From Roseateles_B flavus (GTDB taxonomy: Bacteria > Pseudomonadota > Gammaproteobacteria > Burkholderiales > Burkholderiaceae_C): 64,000 nt of DNA. Every line of letters starts with the position of its first letter. Position 1 is the first letter of the stretch. This document shows positions 24,884-32,426 of the stretch, piece by piece. The notes under the pieces were generated by a model. That model saw only the letters and a list, made by a program, of their open reading frames with translations, was not told the DNA's origin and ran no database searches. The stretch is from the NCBI RefSeq assembly GCF_039872765.1, contig NZ_JBDPZC010000004.1:341490-405489 (forward strand). Reading direction: 5' to 3'. The translations under genes were made by a program, and so were the position numbers.

Positions 24884-25848
24884 ATACATCCGAACTCCGC
24901 CTGCTGGTGGAATGCGCCCGCCGCGGCAGTCTCAGCGCCGCCTCGCGGGAGATGCAGCTGAGCCCCGCCGCCGCCAGCGCCATGCTCAAGCGCCTGGAGG
25001 CACGCCTGGGCGTGCGGCTCATGGAGCGCAGCACGCGCGCCCTGCGCCTCACCGCCGCGGGTGAGCAGCTGCGGGACTACGCCCAGCGCGCCCTGGAGCT
25101 GCTGGACGAGGGCCTGGCCCAGGTCAGCGAGGCGCCGCTGAGCCTCAAGGGCAAGGCGGGTGAGCGGCTGCGCGGGCGCATCCGGCTGAGTGCCTCCAGC
25201 GACCTCACGCGCCAGTGGGTGCTGCCGATGCTGCAGGACTTCATGGCCCGGCACCCGGCGGTCGAGCTGCACCTGAGCGTCAGCGACTCCCTGCAGGACA
25301 TCTACAAGGACGAGATCGACGTCGCCTTGCGCTACGGCCAGCTGCCGGACTCCAGCCTGGTCGCGCGGCGCCTGGCCCTGGTGCGCCGCCAGGTCGTGGC
25401 CAGCCCGGACTACCTGAAGCGCGCCGGCACGCCGCGCCAGCTGGAGGACCTGGCGGCGCATGACTGCATCACCTTCCGCATCCGCAACCGCCACGAGCGG
25501 GCCTGGCGCCTGCGGCCCGCCGAGACGCCCGAGGCCGAGCCGGTGAGCGTGCCCGTGCAGGGCCGGCTCAGCACCGACGACGGCGAGATCGCCCACCGCT
25601 GGGCGCTGCAGGGCCAGGGCCTGATCTACAAGAGCGAGCTGGACGTGCGCCGCGCCCTGATCGATGGGCAGCTGGTGCAGGTGCTGCCCGGCTGGCTGGG
25701 GGACGAGCTGCCCCTGCATGCGGTGATGCCCAGCCAGCGCTTCCTGCCCCAGCGGGTGCGGGCCTTGGTGGACCACCTGGTCGAGGGCTTTGCGGCCCTG
25801 CCGGCCCCGCGCGCGCCACGCGCACGCCGGCGCAGCGGCCCGGCCTGA
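24871..25848 (+). CDS. LysR-family transcriptional regulator
   Basis: The 325-residue protein has the LysR HTH at the N-terminus (ELRLLVECARRGSLSAASREMQLSPAAASAMLKRLEARLGVRLMERS) and a type 2 periplasmic-binding-like effector domain starting near RGRIRLSASSDLTRQWVLPML. It most likely controls the divergent alcohol dehydrogenase gene. The start codon is embedded in the putative operator. The C-terminal 20 residues are Pro/Arg-rich. The stop is 19 bp before nudC. Confidence 0.93.
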   Translation: MQIENTSELRLLVECARRGSLSAASREMQLSPAAASAMLKRLEARLGVRLMERSTRALRLTAAGEQLRDYAQRALELLDEGLAQVSEAPLSLKGKAGERLRGRIRLSASSDLTRQWVLPMLQDFMARHPAVELHLSVSDSLQDIYKDEIDVALRYGQLPDSSLVARRLALVRRQVVASPDYLKRAGTPRQLEDLAAHDCITFRIRNRHERAWRLRPAETPEAEPVSVPVQGRLSTDDGEIAHRWALQGQGLIYKSELDVRRALIDGQLVQVLPGWLGDELPLHAVMPSQRFLPQRVRALVDHLVEGFAALPAPRAPRARRRSGPA

Positions 25849-25867
25849 TTGCCTCTACAGTGCGGGC

Positions 25868-26725
25868 ATGACACGCATGGACGACACCCCAGGCTTCATC
25901 CCCGGCATCGAGGCGCCGGCCACGCCCAGCGCGCAGGGCTGGCATCTGGTCTTCGTGGAGGGCCAGCTGCTGATCCACACCGAGAGGCAAGGCCTGACCC
26001 CGCAGCCGGATGCCTTCACCACGCCCGCGGAGCGCCACTACCTCGGCCGGCTGGACGGCCTGGATTGCTGGACCCAGCATGCCAGCTCGGTGCCCGAAGG
26101 CTGGGAGCCCCAGGGCCTGCGGGCCGCGATGATGCAGATGGACGCCGCCCTGCTGCAGCTTGCCGGCCGCGCCGCCCAGGTGATGGAGTGGGACCGCGCG
26201 CATCGCTTCTGCGGCGCCTGCGGCACGCCCACCGAGCGCCAGGCGCAGGAACGCGCGCGGCGCTGCCCGTCCTGCGGTCATGTGTCCTATCCCCGCATCA
26301 GCCCGGCCATGATGGCCCTGGTGTGGCGCCGGCATCAGGGGCGGCCGCAGCTGCTGCTGGCCCGCTCGCCGAACTTCAAGCCCGGCTTCTACAGCGCGCT
26401 GGCCGGCTTCGTGGAGGCCGGTGAATCGCTGGAGTCCTGCCTGCACCGCGAGGTGGCCGAGGAGGTGGGCGTGCGGGTCCGCGGGCTGCACTACTACGCC
26501 AGCCAGAGCTGGCCCTTCCCGCACAGCCTGATGTTGGCCTTCCGCTGCGAGTGGGCGGGCGGCGAGATCCGCGAGCAGCCCGGCGAGATCGAGCATGCCG
26601 ACTGGTTCGACCTCGACGCCCTGCCGGGCCTGCCGCCGCGCTTCAGCATCGCCGGCCACCTGATCGGCGACACCATCGCCTGGCTGCAGGCGGAAGGCGA
26701 CCTGGCCCCGCCTGGCCAGGCCTGA
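25868..26725 (+). CDS. nudC: NAD(H)/NADH pyrophosphatase NudC
   Basis: The 285-residue Nudix hydrolase splits NAD(H) and removes NAD caps from RNA in characterised homologues. It has the zinc ribbon FCGACGTP-x-RCPSCGH, the Nudix box starting GFVEAGESLESCLHREVAEEVG, and the NADH-specific SQSWPFPHSLM motif right after it. ATG at 25868 is chosen by homology; an alternative ATG is at 25877. It converges with the beta-lactamase gene, with only 3 bp between the stops. Confidence 0.95.
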   Translation: MTRMDDTPGFIPGIEAPATPSAQGWHLVFVEGQLLIHTERQGLTPQPDAFTTPAERHYLGRLDGLDCWTQHASSVPEGWEPQGLRAAMMQMDAALLQLAGRAAQVMEWDRAHRFCGACGTPTERQAQERARRCPSCGHVSYPRISPAMMALVWRRHQGRPQLLLARSPNFKPGFYSALAGFVEAGESLESCLHREVAEEVGVRVRGLHYYASQSWPFPHSLMLAFRCEWAGGEIREQPGEIEHADWFDLDALPGLPPRFSIAGHLIGDTIAWLQAEGDLAPPGQA

Positions 26726-26728
26726 GCC

Positions 26729-27655
26729 TCAGTCCAGGCAGCCCTGCGCCTGCAGCGTCTGGCGCGCCAGACGCTCGCGGTGCGGGCCCAGCTGGCGGAT
26801 CAGCTCATGCTGCGATGGCGGCTTGCTGCCCGCGGGCAGGGACTTGGGGTCGACCTGCATGTCCATATTGAGTGCGAAGAAGCAGCGGCCGGTGCCGTTG
26901 CGGCGCTCGGTCCAGCCCACGAACCAGCCCAGCTCCACCGGGCCGCTGCCGTCCCAGCCGGTCTTGGCAAAGAGGCGCCAGCCCGGCGTCTCCTCTCGCA
27001 GGAAGACGCGGCGGGCGACGGTCTCGGTGCGCTCGCTGATGGGCAGGCGGTGCTCGGCGAAGCGGCGCAGGAACTCGACCTGCTGCACGGCGGTGATGCG
27101 CAGGTCGCCGTCCAGCCAGTAGCTGTCGTGCCGGGGGCCGGCCACGGCATTGCCGTAGCGCCAGGCCCAGAGCCGCGACTGAAGGCCTTCGGCGCCGACC
27201 TTGCGGGCGATCTCCTGATGGACCCATACCGCGGAGAAGCGGAAGGCGGTCTGCAGGGTCTGGTCCTGGTTCCAGTCCTCGTTCCAGCGCTTCTGGCCGT
27301 CCCACTTGAAGACCTGGGTCTCGTCCTGCGCCACGCCGGCTTCCAGCGCGATCAGGGTGTTGGGGATCTTGTAGGTGGAGGCCGGGCGGAAGGCCTGGTA
27401 GGCACGGCGGGCATCGGACACCGTCCAGCGCTGGGCCTGCTCGTCGTAGAGCACGAACACGCCGTGTGTGCCCAGGGCGCGGAAGCCCTGGTCCAGCTCG
27501 GGGGCGATGCGGAACTGCTCGGCGGCGCCGGCCGAGGCCGTGCCGGCGTACAGGGCCAGGCTCAGGGTGACGACTGCGGCACAGGCGGTGAGTGCAGCAG
27601 AGGCTGCGGATGCGGCCAGCGCGGGAAGGGCGCGGCGGACGGCGGGGAAGCTCAT
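26729..27655 (-). CDS. Class D (OXA-type) beta-lactamase
   Basis: The 308-residue serine beta-lactamase has the acylation motif S93-T-Y-K96 (STYK variant of STFK), SAV at 141-143, YGN at 167-169, WLDGDLRI at about 180-187, and KTG at 231-233. Internal blocks such as QVFKWDGQKR and NMDMQVDPKSLP are close to OXA-48-type enzymes as I recall them. The 45-residue N-terminal part contains a long hydrophobic export signal. GAGGAG precedes the ATG with 6-nt spacing. It would act in the periplasm on penicillins and perhaps carbapenems; activity is inference. The environment is chromosomal, with no insertion sequence beside it. Confidence 0.92.
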   Translation of the reverse strand: MSFPAVRRALPALAASAASAALTACAAVVTLSLALYAGTASAGAAEQFRIAPELDQGFRALGTHGVFVLYDEQAQRWTVSDARRAYQAFRPASTYKIPNTLIALEAGVAQDETQVFKWDGQKRWNEDWNQDQTLQTAFRFSAVWVHQEIARKVGAEGLQSRLWAWRYGNAVAGPRHDSYWLDGDLRITAVQQVEFLRRFAEHRLPISERTETVARRVFLREETPGWRLFAKTGWDGSGPVELGWFVGWTERRNGTGRCFFALNMDMQVDPKSLPAGSKPPSQHELIRQLGPHRERLARQTLQAQGCLD

Positions 27656-27724
27656 GAAATCTCCTCGTGGATGGGAGATGCCAGTGTGTCTGCGGGCACC
27701 TGGCGTGTCAGTGCCAATGCGGCG

Positions 27725-29272
27725 TTACGCTTGTTGCGCGGGCAGGCCCAGGGCGGCCAGCAGCTGGTGCGCCTCGCCCTCGTAGCGCTCGCGCTGGGAT
27801 TGCGCCCGCAGCTTGCGGCCGTGGTGGCGGGCCTGCTGCACCAGCTCGGCGGCGCACAGGGCATCGCCCTCGCGCCAGGCATGGCGGGCCCACAGCAGCA
27901 GGAAGGCGCAGCGCTGCTCGGCCGGCAGCTGGGAGTGCAGGCGCCGGCAGGCCTCCCAGCGCTCGGCGGCCAGGCTGCGGAAGCTGTCACCGGCCAGGGG
28001 CAGGCCCTCGGCCTCGGCGCGCTGCTGGGCCTGGGCAAAGCTCCAGCCCTGCTGCTCGGCGATGCGCAGCAGGAAGATGGTGTTGAGCAGCGAATGCCGG
28101 GCGAGGCCCCAGCGCTCGCAGACGCTCTCGCTGAGCAGCAGCCAGCCCCAGGCCTCGGCCCCGCGCTGCGGCGGCAGCAGGCCGGCGCCCTGCAGCAGGC
28201 ACAGGGCATTGGCCAGGTTGGCGGCGCTGACCTGCAGCGCATCCGGCAGGCCGGCCAGGCTGGCCTGGCGCAGGGCCGCGGCGAGGTCCTCCAGTGCTGC
28301 GCCCGCCTGCTCGGGCGATGCCGCCTGCAGGGCCAGCTCGCGGCCGGCCATGCCGCGCAGATTGAGGTAGTCCACCAGCAGGCCGGCATCGAGGGCCAGG
28401 TCTTGCTCATCGAGCCGGGCGAGTTTCTGCAGGGCCACGGCGCTCTCGCCCAGGCTGCCATGGCAATGCCAGGCCTCCAGCACCACCAGGCGCCAGCCGA
28501 TCTGCCGGGCCTGGCCCAGGGGCAGGCCGGGCTGCTCCAGGCCCTGGCGCAGGGTGCGCAGCTCCTGCTGCAGCGTGGCCCAGTCGCCCAGGCGGCGGGC
28601 GATGCGGGCGCGGCGCAGGCTCAGGGAGAGCTGGGCGGGCAGGTCGCCCGCGGGGGCGTGGTCCGTTGCCTGGGCCAGGGCCAGGCGGGCGGGGTAGAGC
28701 TCGCCGCGCTCCAGGGCCAGGTCGGCACGGGAGAGAGCCTGCACATAGGCCAGAGGCAGGGCCTGGCGGGCCAGGGTCGGGCTCGGCGCCGGGGCATCGG
28801 CCGGTGGCGGGTTCAGCAGGGCGAGCCAGGCCGCCCGGTCCATGAGCTCGTCACGGTACTGCCAGCGGCAGCGGGCCAGCAGGGTCTCGTCCAGCCAGAA
28901 GGGCCCGGCGGAGCGGGCGCCGTGACGGATCAGGCCGCGCAGGGGGCTGTCGTCCAGGGCCTGCAGGGCGCGCCACAGCTGGGTGCGGTGCAGCTCGGCG
29001 CGGTCGCCCAGGCGCTGCTGCAGGGCCTTGCGGCTGCAGGGCCGGGCCTCGCGGGCCTGCCCCTCGGCATGGGCCAGCAGCAGGGCGGCGAGCAAGCGGG
29101 GCAGCAGACGGTTGCGCAGGCGCCGGGGCGAGGCGGCGCCGGGGTCCAGCGTGAGCTGCTGGCTGTCGAGGGCGATGAGCAGCGGCGGGGCGCTGGCATC
29201 GGAAGCGGGAGGGCGGTTGTCGGGGCTCACGGCCGGATTGTGGGCCGGGTGCGCGGGCCGTCCGGGCTTCAT
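27725..29272 (-). CDS. Unknown protein with winged-helix-like start and TPR-like body
   Basis: I do not recognise this 515-residue protein. The first 30 residues are Pro/Ala-rich. Residues about 50-125 look like a DNA-binding winged helix (RRLRNRLLPRLLAALLLAHAEG, SRKALQQRLGDR, LWRALQALDD). From about residue 165 onward it is a series of Ala/Leu-rich helix pairs like tetratricopeptide repeats (for example SRADLALERGELYPARLALA). It has no signal peptide. Such a layout is seen in transcriptional regulators with TPR sensor domains, but that is inference. It is upstream of the beta-lactamase on the same strand with 69 bp between them. Confidence 0.6.
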   Translation of the reverse strand: MKPGRPAHPAHNPAVSPDNRPPASDASAPPLLIALDSQQLTLDPGAASPRRLRNRLLPRLLAALLLAHAEGQAREARPCSRKALQQRLGDRAELHRTQLWRALQALDDSPLRGLIRHGARSAGPFWLDETLLARCRWQYRDELMDRAAWLALLNPPPADAPAPSPTLARQALPLAYVQALSRADLALERGELYPARLALAQATDHAPAGDLPAQLSLSLRRARIARRLGDWATLQQELRTLRQGLEQPGLPLGQARQIGWRLVVLEAWHCHGSLGESAVALQKLARLDEQDLALDAGLLVDYLNLRGMAGRELALQAASPEQAGAALEDLAAALRQASLAGLPDALQVSAANLANALCLLQGAGLLPPQRGAEAWGWLLLSESVCERWGLARHSLLNTIFLLRIAEQQGWSFAQAQQRAEAEGLPLAGDSFRSLAAERWEACRRLHSQLPAEQRCAFLLLWARHAWREGDALCAAELVQQARHHGRKLRAQSQRERYEGEAHQLLAALGLPAQQA

Positions 29273-29297
29273 GGGCCAGGGCCTTGCGTTACAGGCG

Positions 29298-29837
29298 TTA
29301 CAGCGTCAGCTCGGCCGCCGGCAGGGCCCGGATGCGCGGACCGAAGCTGCTGATGCTGGGCAGGGTGGCGTTCTCGTGGGCCCGGATCTGCGCGCCGCCG
29401 GCATGGGGCTTGTCGTGGGTGGTGTGGGCGTCAGCCACCAGGGTGACCTCGAAGCCCAGGGCCGCTGAGCGCCGCACGGTGGTGTCCACGCAGAACTCGC
29501 TGGCGTAGCCGCAGACGGCGACATGGTCCACCCCCGTCTCGCGCAGGGCCGACTCCAGCGGGGTGCGCAGATAGGAGTCGGGCGTGGTCTTTGCGATGAC
29601 CGTGTCGCTGGGCCGCGTCTGCAGCCCCTCGGCAAAGGCCCAGCCCGGCGAGCCGGCCTGCAGCACGCCCTGCGCGCTCTGGTGCTGGATCAGGAAGACG
29701 GGCAGTCCCTGGGCGCGGAAGCGTTCGGCCAGGGCATTGATGCGCTCGATCACGGCCGACGCCTCGAAGGGCGGCGGGTCGAAGAGGGCCTGCTGCACGT
29801 CGATGATCAGCAGGGCCTGCGGCGTGGGTGCGCTCAT
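29298..29837 (-). CDS. Cysteine hydrolase, isochorismatase-like
   Basis: The 179-residue protein shows the Asp-Lys-Cys triad of isochorismatase-fold hydrolases: LLIIDVQQALFD near the N-terminus (Asp13), VIAKTTPDSY (Lys near residue 83) and GYASEFCVDTTVR (Cys near 119), followed by a cis-peptide-type ASEF block. These enzymes hydrolyse amides or nicotinamide-like substrates; the exact substrate is unknown. It is followed by slyX on the same strand; its start codon lies 25 bp from the unknown protein's stop. Confidence 0.92.
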   Translation of the reverse strand: MSAPTPQALLIIDVQQALFDPPPFEASAVIERINALAERFRAQGLPVFLIQHQSAQGVLQAGSPGWAFAEGLQTRPSDTVIAKTTPDSYLRTPLESALRETGVDHVAVCGYASEFCVDTTVRRSAALGFEVTLVADAHTTHDKPHAGGAQIRAHENATLPSISSFGPRIRALPAAELTL

Positions 29838-29846
29838 GGAGGGGCT

Positions 29847-30065
29847 TCAGTAATGGGGAGGGAGTTCGTCGCGCAGGTTGCGGGCAGGGCCGCCGGCGCT
29901 GTCGGGCATGCGGTCGCGCAGCTGCAGCAGCTCACGCAGCAGGACGTCGATCTGCTGCTGCTGGCGCACGATGACGCGGTTCAGCTCGTCGAGCATGTCC
30001 TCGGTGTAGGCGGCCTTGATTTCCAGCTCGGTGAGGCGCTGGTCATGGGGGTCTGGGTCTTGCAT
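29847..30065 (-). CDS. slyX: SlyX-family protein
   Basis: The 72-residue coiled-coil protein reads RLTELEIKAAYTEDMLDELN, RQQQQIDVLLRELLQLRDR and ends PPHY, which is the SlyX pattern. SlyX function is unknown; in E. coli it was named for the neighbour slyD. The ATG at 30065 is chosen because the coiled coil starts there. Nine bp separate its stop from the start of the cysteine hydrolase gene downstream, so the two are probably co-transcribed. Confidence 0.9.
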   Translation of the reverse strand: MQDPDPHDQRLTELEIKAAYTEDMLDELNRVIVRQQQQIDVLLRELLQLRDRMPDSAGGPARNLRDELPPHY

Positions 30066-30164
30066 GGCGAGGGCATCCGGGGGCCGCCACAGGAGGCGGG
30101 CGGCCAGCCCACGCATTGTGCCCGGCTGGCGGCGCGGGCGCCGCAAGTCAAGGAGAGGCGGGCT

Positions 30165-30500
30165 TCAGCAGCCGCTGCGCAGCGCGATGGTCACCAGGCC
30201 GGAGGCGTCCTCCAGCGCGGTGACGCCATGCAGGGCATTGCGCTGCAGGAAGAGCAGCTGCCCGGGCGCCAGCACCTGGCTGTGGCCGTCCACGCTGACC
30301 TCCAGCCGGCCTTCCAGGCAATGGATGGTGATCTCGCCGGCCACCTTGTGCGGCGGCAGGGACTTGCCCTGCAGCAGCACCAGGTGGATCAGCTCCAGGT
30401 CCTGGGACTTGAACAGCGCGCTGGTCTTGGCGCCCTGGAGGCGGGGGCCCAGGGGCTGGACGGGCACCGGCTGGCCGGCGATGACATGCGTAAGGGCCAT
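30165..30500 (-). CDS. Small cupin-domain protein
   Basis: The 111-residue single-domain cupin has the core strands around LIHLVLLQGKSLPPHKVAGEITIHCLEG and VLAPGQLLFLQRNALHGVTA. Metal-type residues (His in PPHK, Glu in GEITIHCLEGR, His in ALHGV) are present, so a bound metal is possible. GGAG lies just upstream of the ATG. It may act as a redox or stress-related binding protein, but the substrate is unknown. Confidence 0.85.
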   Translation of the reverse strand: MALTHVIAGQPVPVQPLGPRLQGAKTSALFKSQDLELIHLVLLQGKSLPPHKVAGEITIHCLEGRLEVSVDGHSQVLAPGQLLFLQRNALHGVTALEDASGLVTIALRSGC

Positions 30501-30592
30501 GAGCTGCTCCTTGGGGACGGACGAGGGCCAGTGTGGACCCCGCTGCGCTTCGCTGCAAGAAGGGGCTTGGAGCCCCGCGCGCCTGCCGGACC

Positions 30593-31102
30593 TCAGCGGC
30601 CGGGGAAGACGCGATAGGGCGGTCGCTGGCCGGCCTGCAGGCGCAGCAGGGGGATCACCTGCTGCACATGGGGCAGGGCGCGCAGCCGGCGCTCCAGGGC
30701 CGCGGCCTGGGCCCCATCCCGCACGCAGCCCTCGGCATAGACGACCCGGCCCTGCACCGTGATCCACACGCTGCTGCCCGCCAGTGTCGCACCCAGGCTG
30801 GGGGCGGCCCGGAGCGCCTCGGCAATGCCCGCGTCATAGCGGTAGGCGCTGGACTGCGCACAGTCCGGCTCGCCGGCCAGCCAGCAGGTCGTGCCCTTCT
30901 CCGCCCGGCGGTGGGCCTGGGTGCGCCGTTCGGCCTCGCTGACACGCGGGCCGGCGGGCTCGGGGCAGCCGGCCTGGTCCCGGCTGAGGGCGAGGAAGGG
31001 ATCGTCGAACCAGTTGCGCAGGGCCTCGCCCTCCGTGGGCTGCGCGCAGGTGGCGCCAGCCAGCAGGAGGCCCAGGAGCAGGCATGGCACGGGGCGCTTC
31101 AT
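30593..31102 (-). CDS. Exported BON-domain protein
   Basis: The 169-residue protein has a signal peptide (LLLGLLLAGATCAQ), possibly a lipoprotein-type signal. The C-terminal part is a BON domain: ALRAAPSLGATLAGSSVWITVQGRVVYAEGCV and ALERRLRALPHVQQVIPLL. BON domains bind phospholipid in periplasmic proteins such as OsmY. It sits in a minus-strand run with DUF1697 and ABM-domain genes. Confidence 0.85.
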   Translation of the reverse strand: MKRPVPCLLLGLLLAGATCAQPTEGEALRNWFDDPFLALSRDQAGCPEPAGPRVSEAERRTQAHRRAEKGTTCWLAGEPDCAQSSAYRYDAGIAEALRAAPSLGATLAGSSVWITVQGRVVYAEGCVRDGAQAAALERRLRALPHVQQVIPLLRLQAGQRPPYRVFPGR

Positions 31103-31114
31103 GGCGTCAGGCCT

Positions 31115-31630
31115 TCATGCCTTGAGGCACTTCTTCACCGTGTCCAGCGTGCGGGTGGTGATCTCGCGGCCGAAGAGCTGCTCCAGGCGCCGCATGAAGA
31201 GCGGGCCGTCCTCATGGGGCTGGTAGGCGCTGACGACCTGGGTCTCGCTGAGCGCCAGGATGCGCACGCCTTCCGCCACCAGGGGCAGGGCCGGCGGCGC
31301 CTCGGGCGGCTGGCGCAGGAAGGTGACGATGCGCTTGGCGTCCGCCGGCAGGGCGTGGCCGGCGAAGGGGTCGGCGTCCAGCCAGGCCTGCAGCTGGTCC
31401 TGGCGGCGCAGGATCACCGGGAAGTGCCGGCCCATGCCGGCCTCGATGACCTTCTCCAGGCGCTTCTCCAGCGTGGGCAGGGGCGTGGCACGAGCGTCGA
31501 AGACCACATTGCCGCTGGACAGCAGGGTGCGGACCTCGGTGTAGCCGGCGTCTTCCAGGCAGGCCTTGAGCACGGGCATCCTGGCGTTCTGCGGGCTGAC
31601 GCCGCGCAGGAGGGCGATGTATCGGGGCAT
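31115..31630 (-). CDS. DUF1697 family protein
   Basis: The 171-residue protein starts RYIALLRGVSPQNARMPVLK and has the family signature LLSSGNVVFDA, both diagnostic of DUF1697. It is cytosolic and of unknown function. It is 12 bp upstream of the BON gene on the same strand, so they are probably co-transcribed. Confidence 0.92.
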   Translation of the reverse strand: MPRYIALLRGVSPQNARMPVLKACLEDAGYTEVRTLLSSGNVVFDARATPLPTLEKRLEKVIEAGMGRHFPVILRRQDQLQAWLDADPFAGHALPADAKRIVTFLRQPPEAPPALPLVAEGVRILALSETQVVSAYQPHEDGPLFMRRLEQLFGREITTRTLDTVKKCLKA

Positions 31631-31660
31631 GAGTACTGTTCGGTGGGGGTGGCCACCGCG

Positions 31661-32137
31661 TCAGGTGGGTAGGGTCCGGTCGCGATCAAGGGGCGGGGGC
31701 GAAGTTGCAGGGCACGGGTGCCGGGACGCCCGCTGCGCGCTCAAGCCCCCCTGGGGCGCCGTGCAGGCCGGCACGGCCTCGTAGTGCAGCACGGTGGGGA
31801 AGGGCTCGTAGAAATGGTGCAGCAGGGCGCGCCACTGCTGGTACTCGGGCGACTGGCGGAAGCCCTGCTCATGGTGGGCCACGCTGTCCCAGCGCACGAG
31901 CAGCAGGTAGTGGTCGGGACGCTCCAGGCAGCGCTGCAGTTCGTGGCCGCGGTAGCCGGGCATGGCGGCGATCAGCGCCTGGGCCTGGGCGAAGGCCTTC
32001 TCGAACTCGGCCGAGCTGCCGGGGCGCAGCTGCAGCGGGGCGGTCTCCAGGATGCCGGGCGAGGCCGCACTCGCCGCGCCTTCGGGGGCCGCCAGGGCCG
32101 CAGGCCTTTCCGTGGGCGGGGTCGACAAGGTCTCCAT
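31661..32137 (-). CDS. Antibiotic biosynthesis monooxygenase (ABM) domain protein
   Basis: The 158-residue protein has the ABM/ferredoxin-like pattern in the middle: LRPGSSAEFEKAFAQAQALIAAMPGYRGHELQRCLERPDHYLLLVRWDS. The C-terminal 40 residues after LHYEAVP look unrelated and may be read-through into noncoding DNA. A very strong ribosome site, AAGGAGGTG, lies just before the ATG at 32137. Role unknown; such proteins can oxidise quinones or act in stress. Confidence 0.85.
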   Translation of the reverse strand: METLSTPPTERPAALAAPEGAASAASPGILETAPLQLRPGSSAEFEKAFAQAQALIAAMPGYRGHELQRCLERPDHYLLLVRWDSVAHHEQGFRQSPEYQQWRALLHHFYEPFPTVLHYEAVPACTAPQGGLSAQRASRHPCPATSPPPLDRDRTLPT

Positions 32138-32426
32138 CACACCTCCTTCAGTGAGCGGCCAGTGTGCCACCGACCCGCCCGAGCCCGCCGCGCGCGGGCG
32201 ATTAGCACGGAGCCTCCCGGCCTGTCTTGCTGAAAACACCTATCCATCTTGTTAGTCGACATTCAATATATTACGAAAGCACAAACGATATACAAGATCG
32301 TCCCTGTGCAGCCAAGCCCAAGCCAAGGTCGGCGGAACCACCGGGACACGCAGGGCTCCAAGGCCGGGACCCCTCGTTCCGCCGCCCAACAACCGCTGCA
32401 CCACGGGGTGCAACACAGGTGCAATC

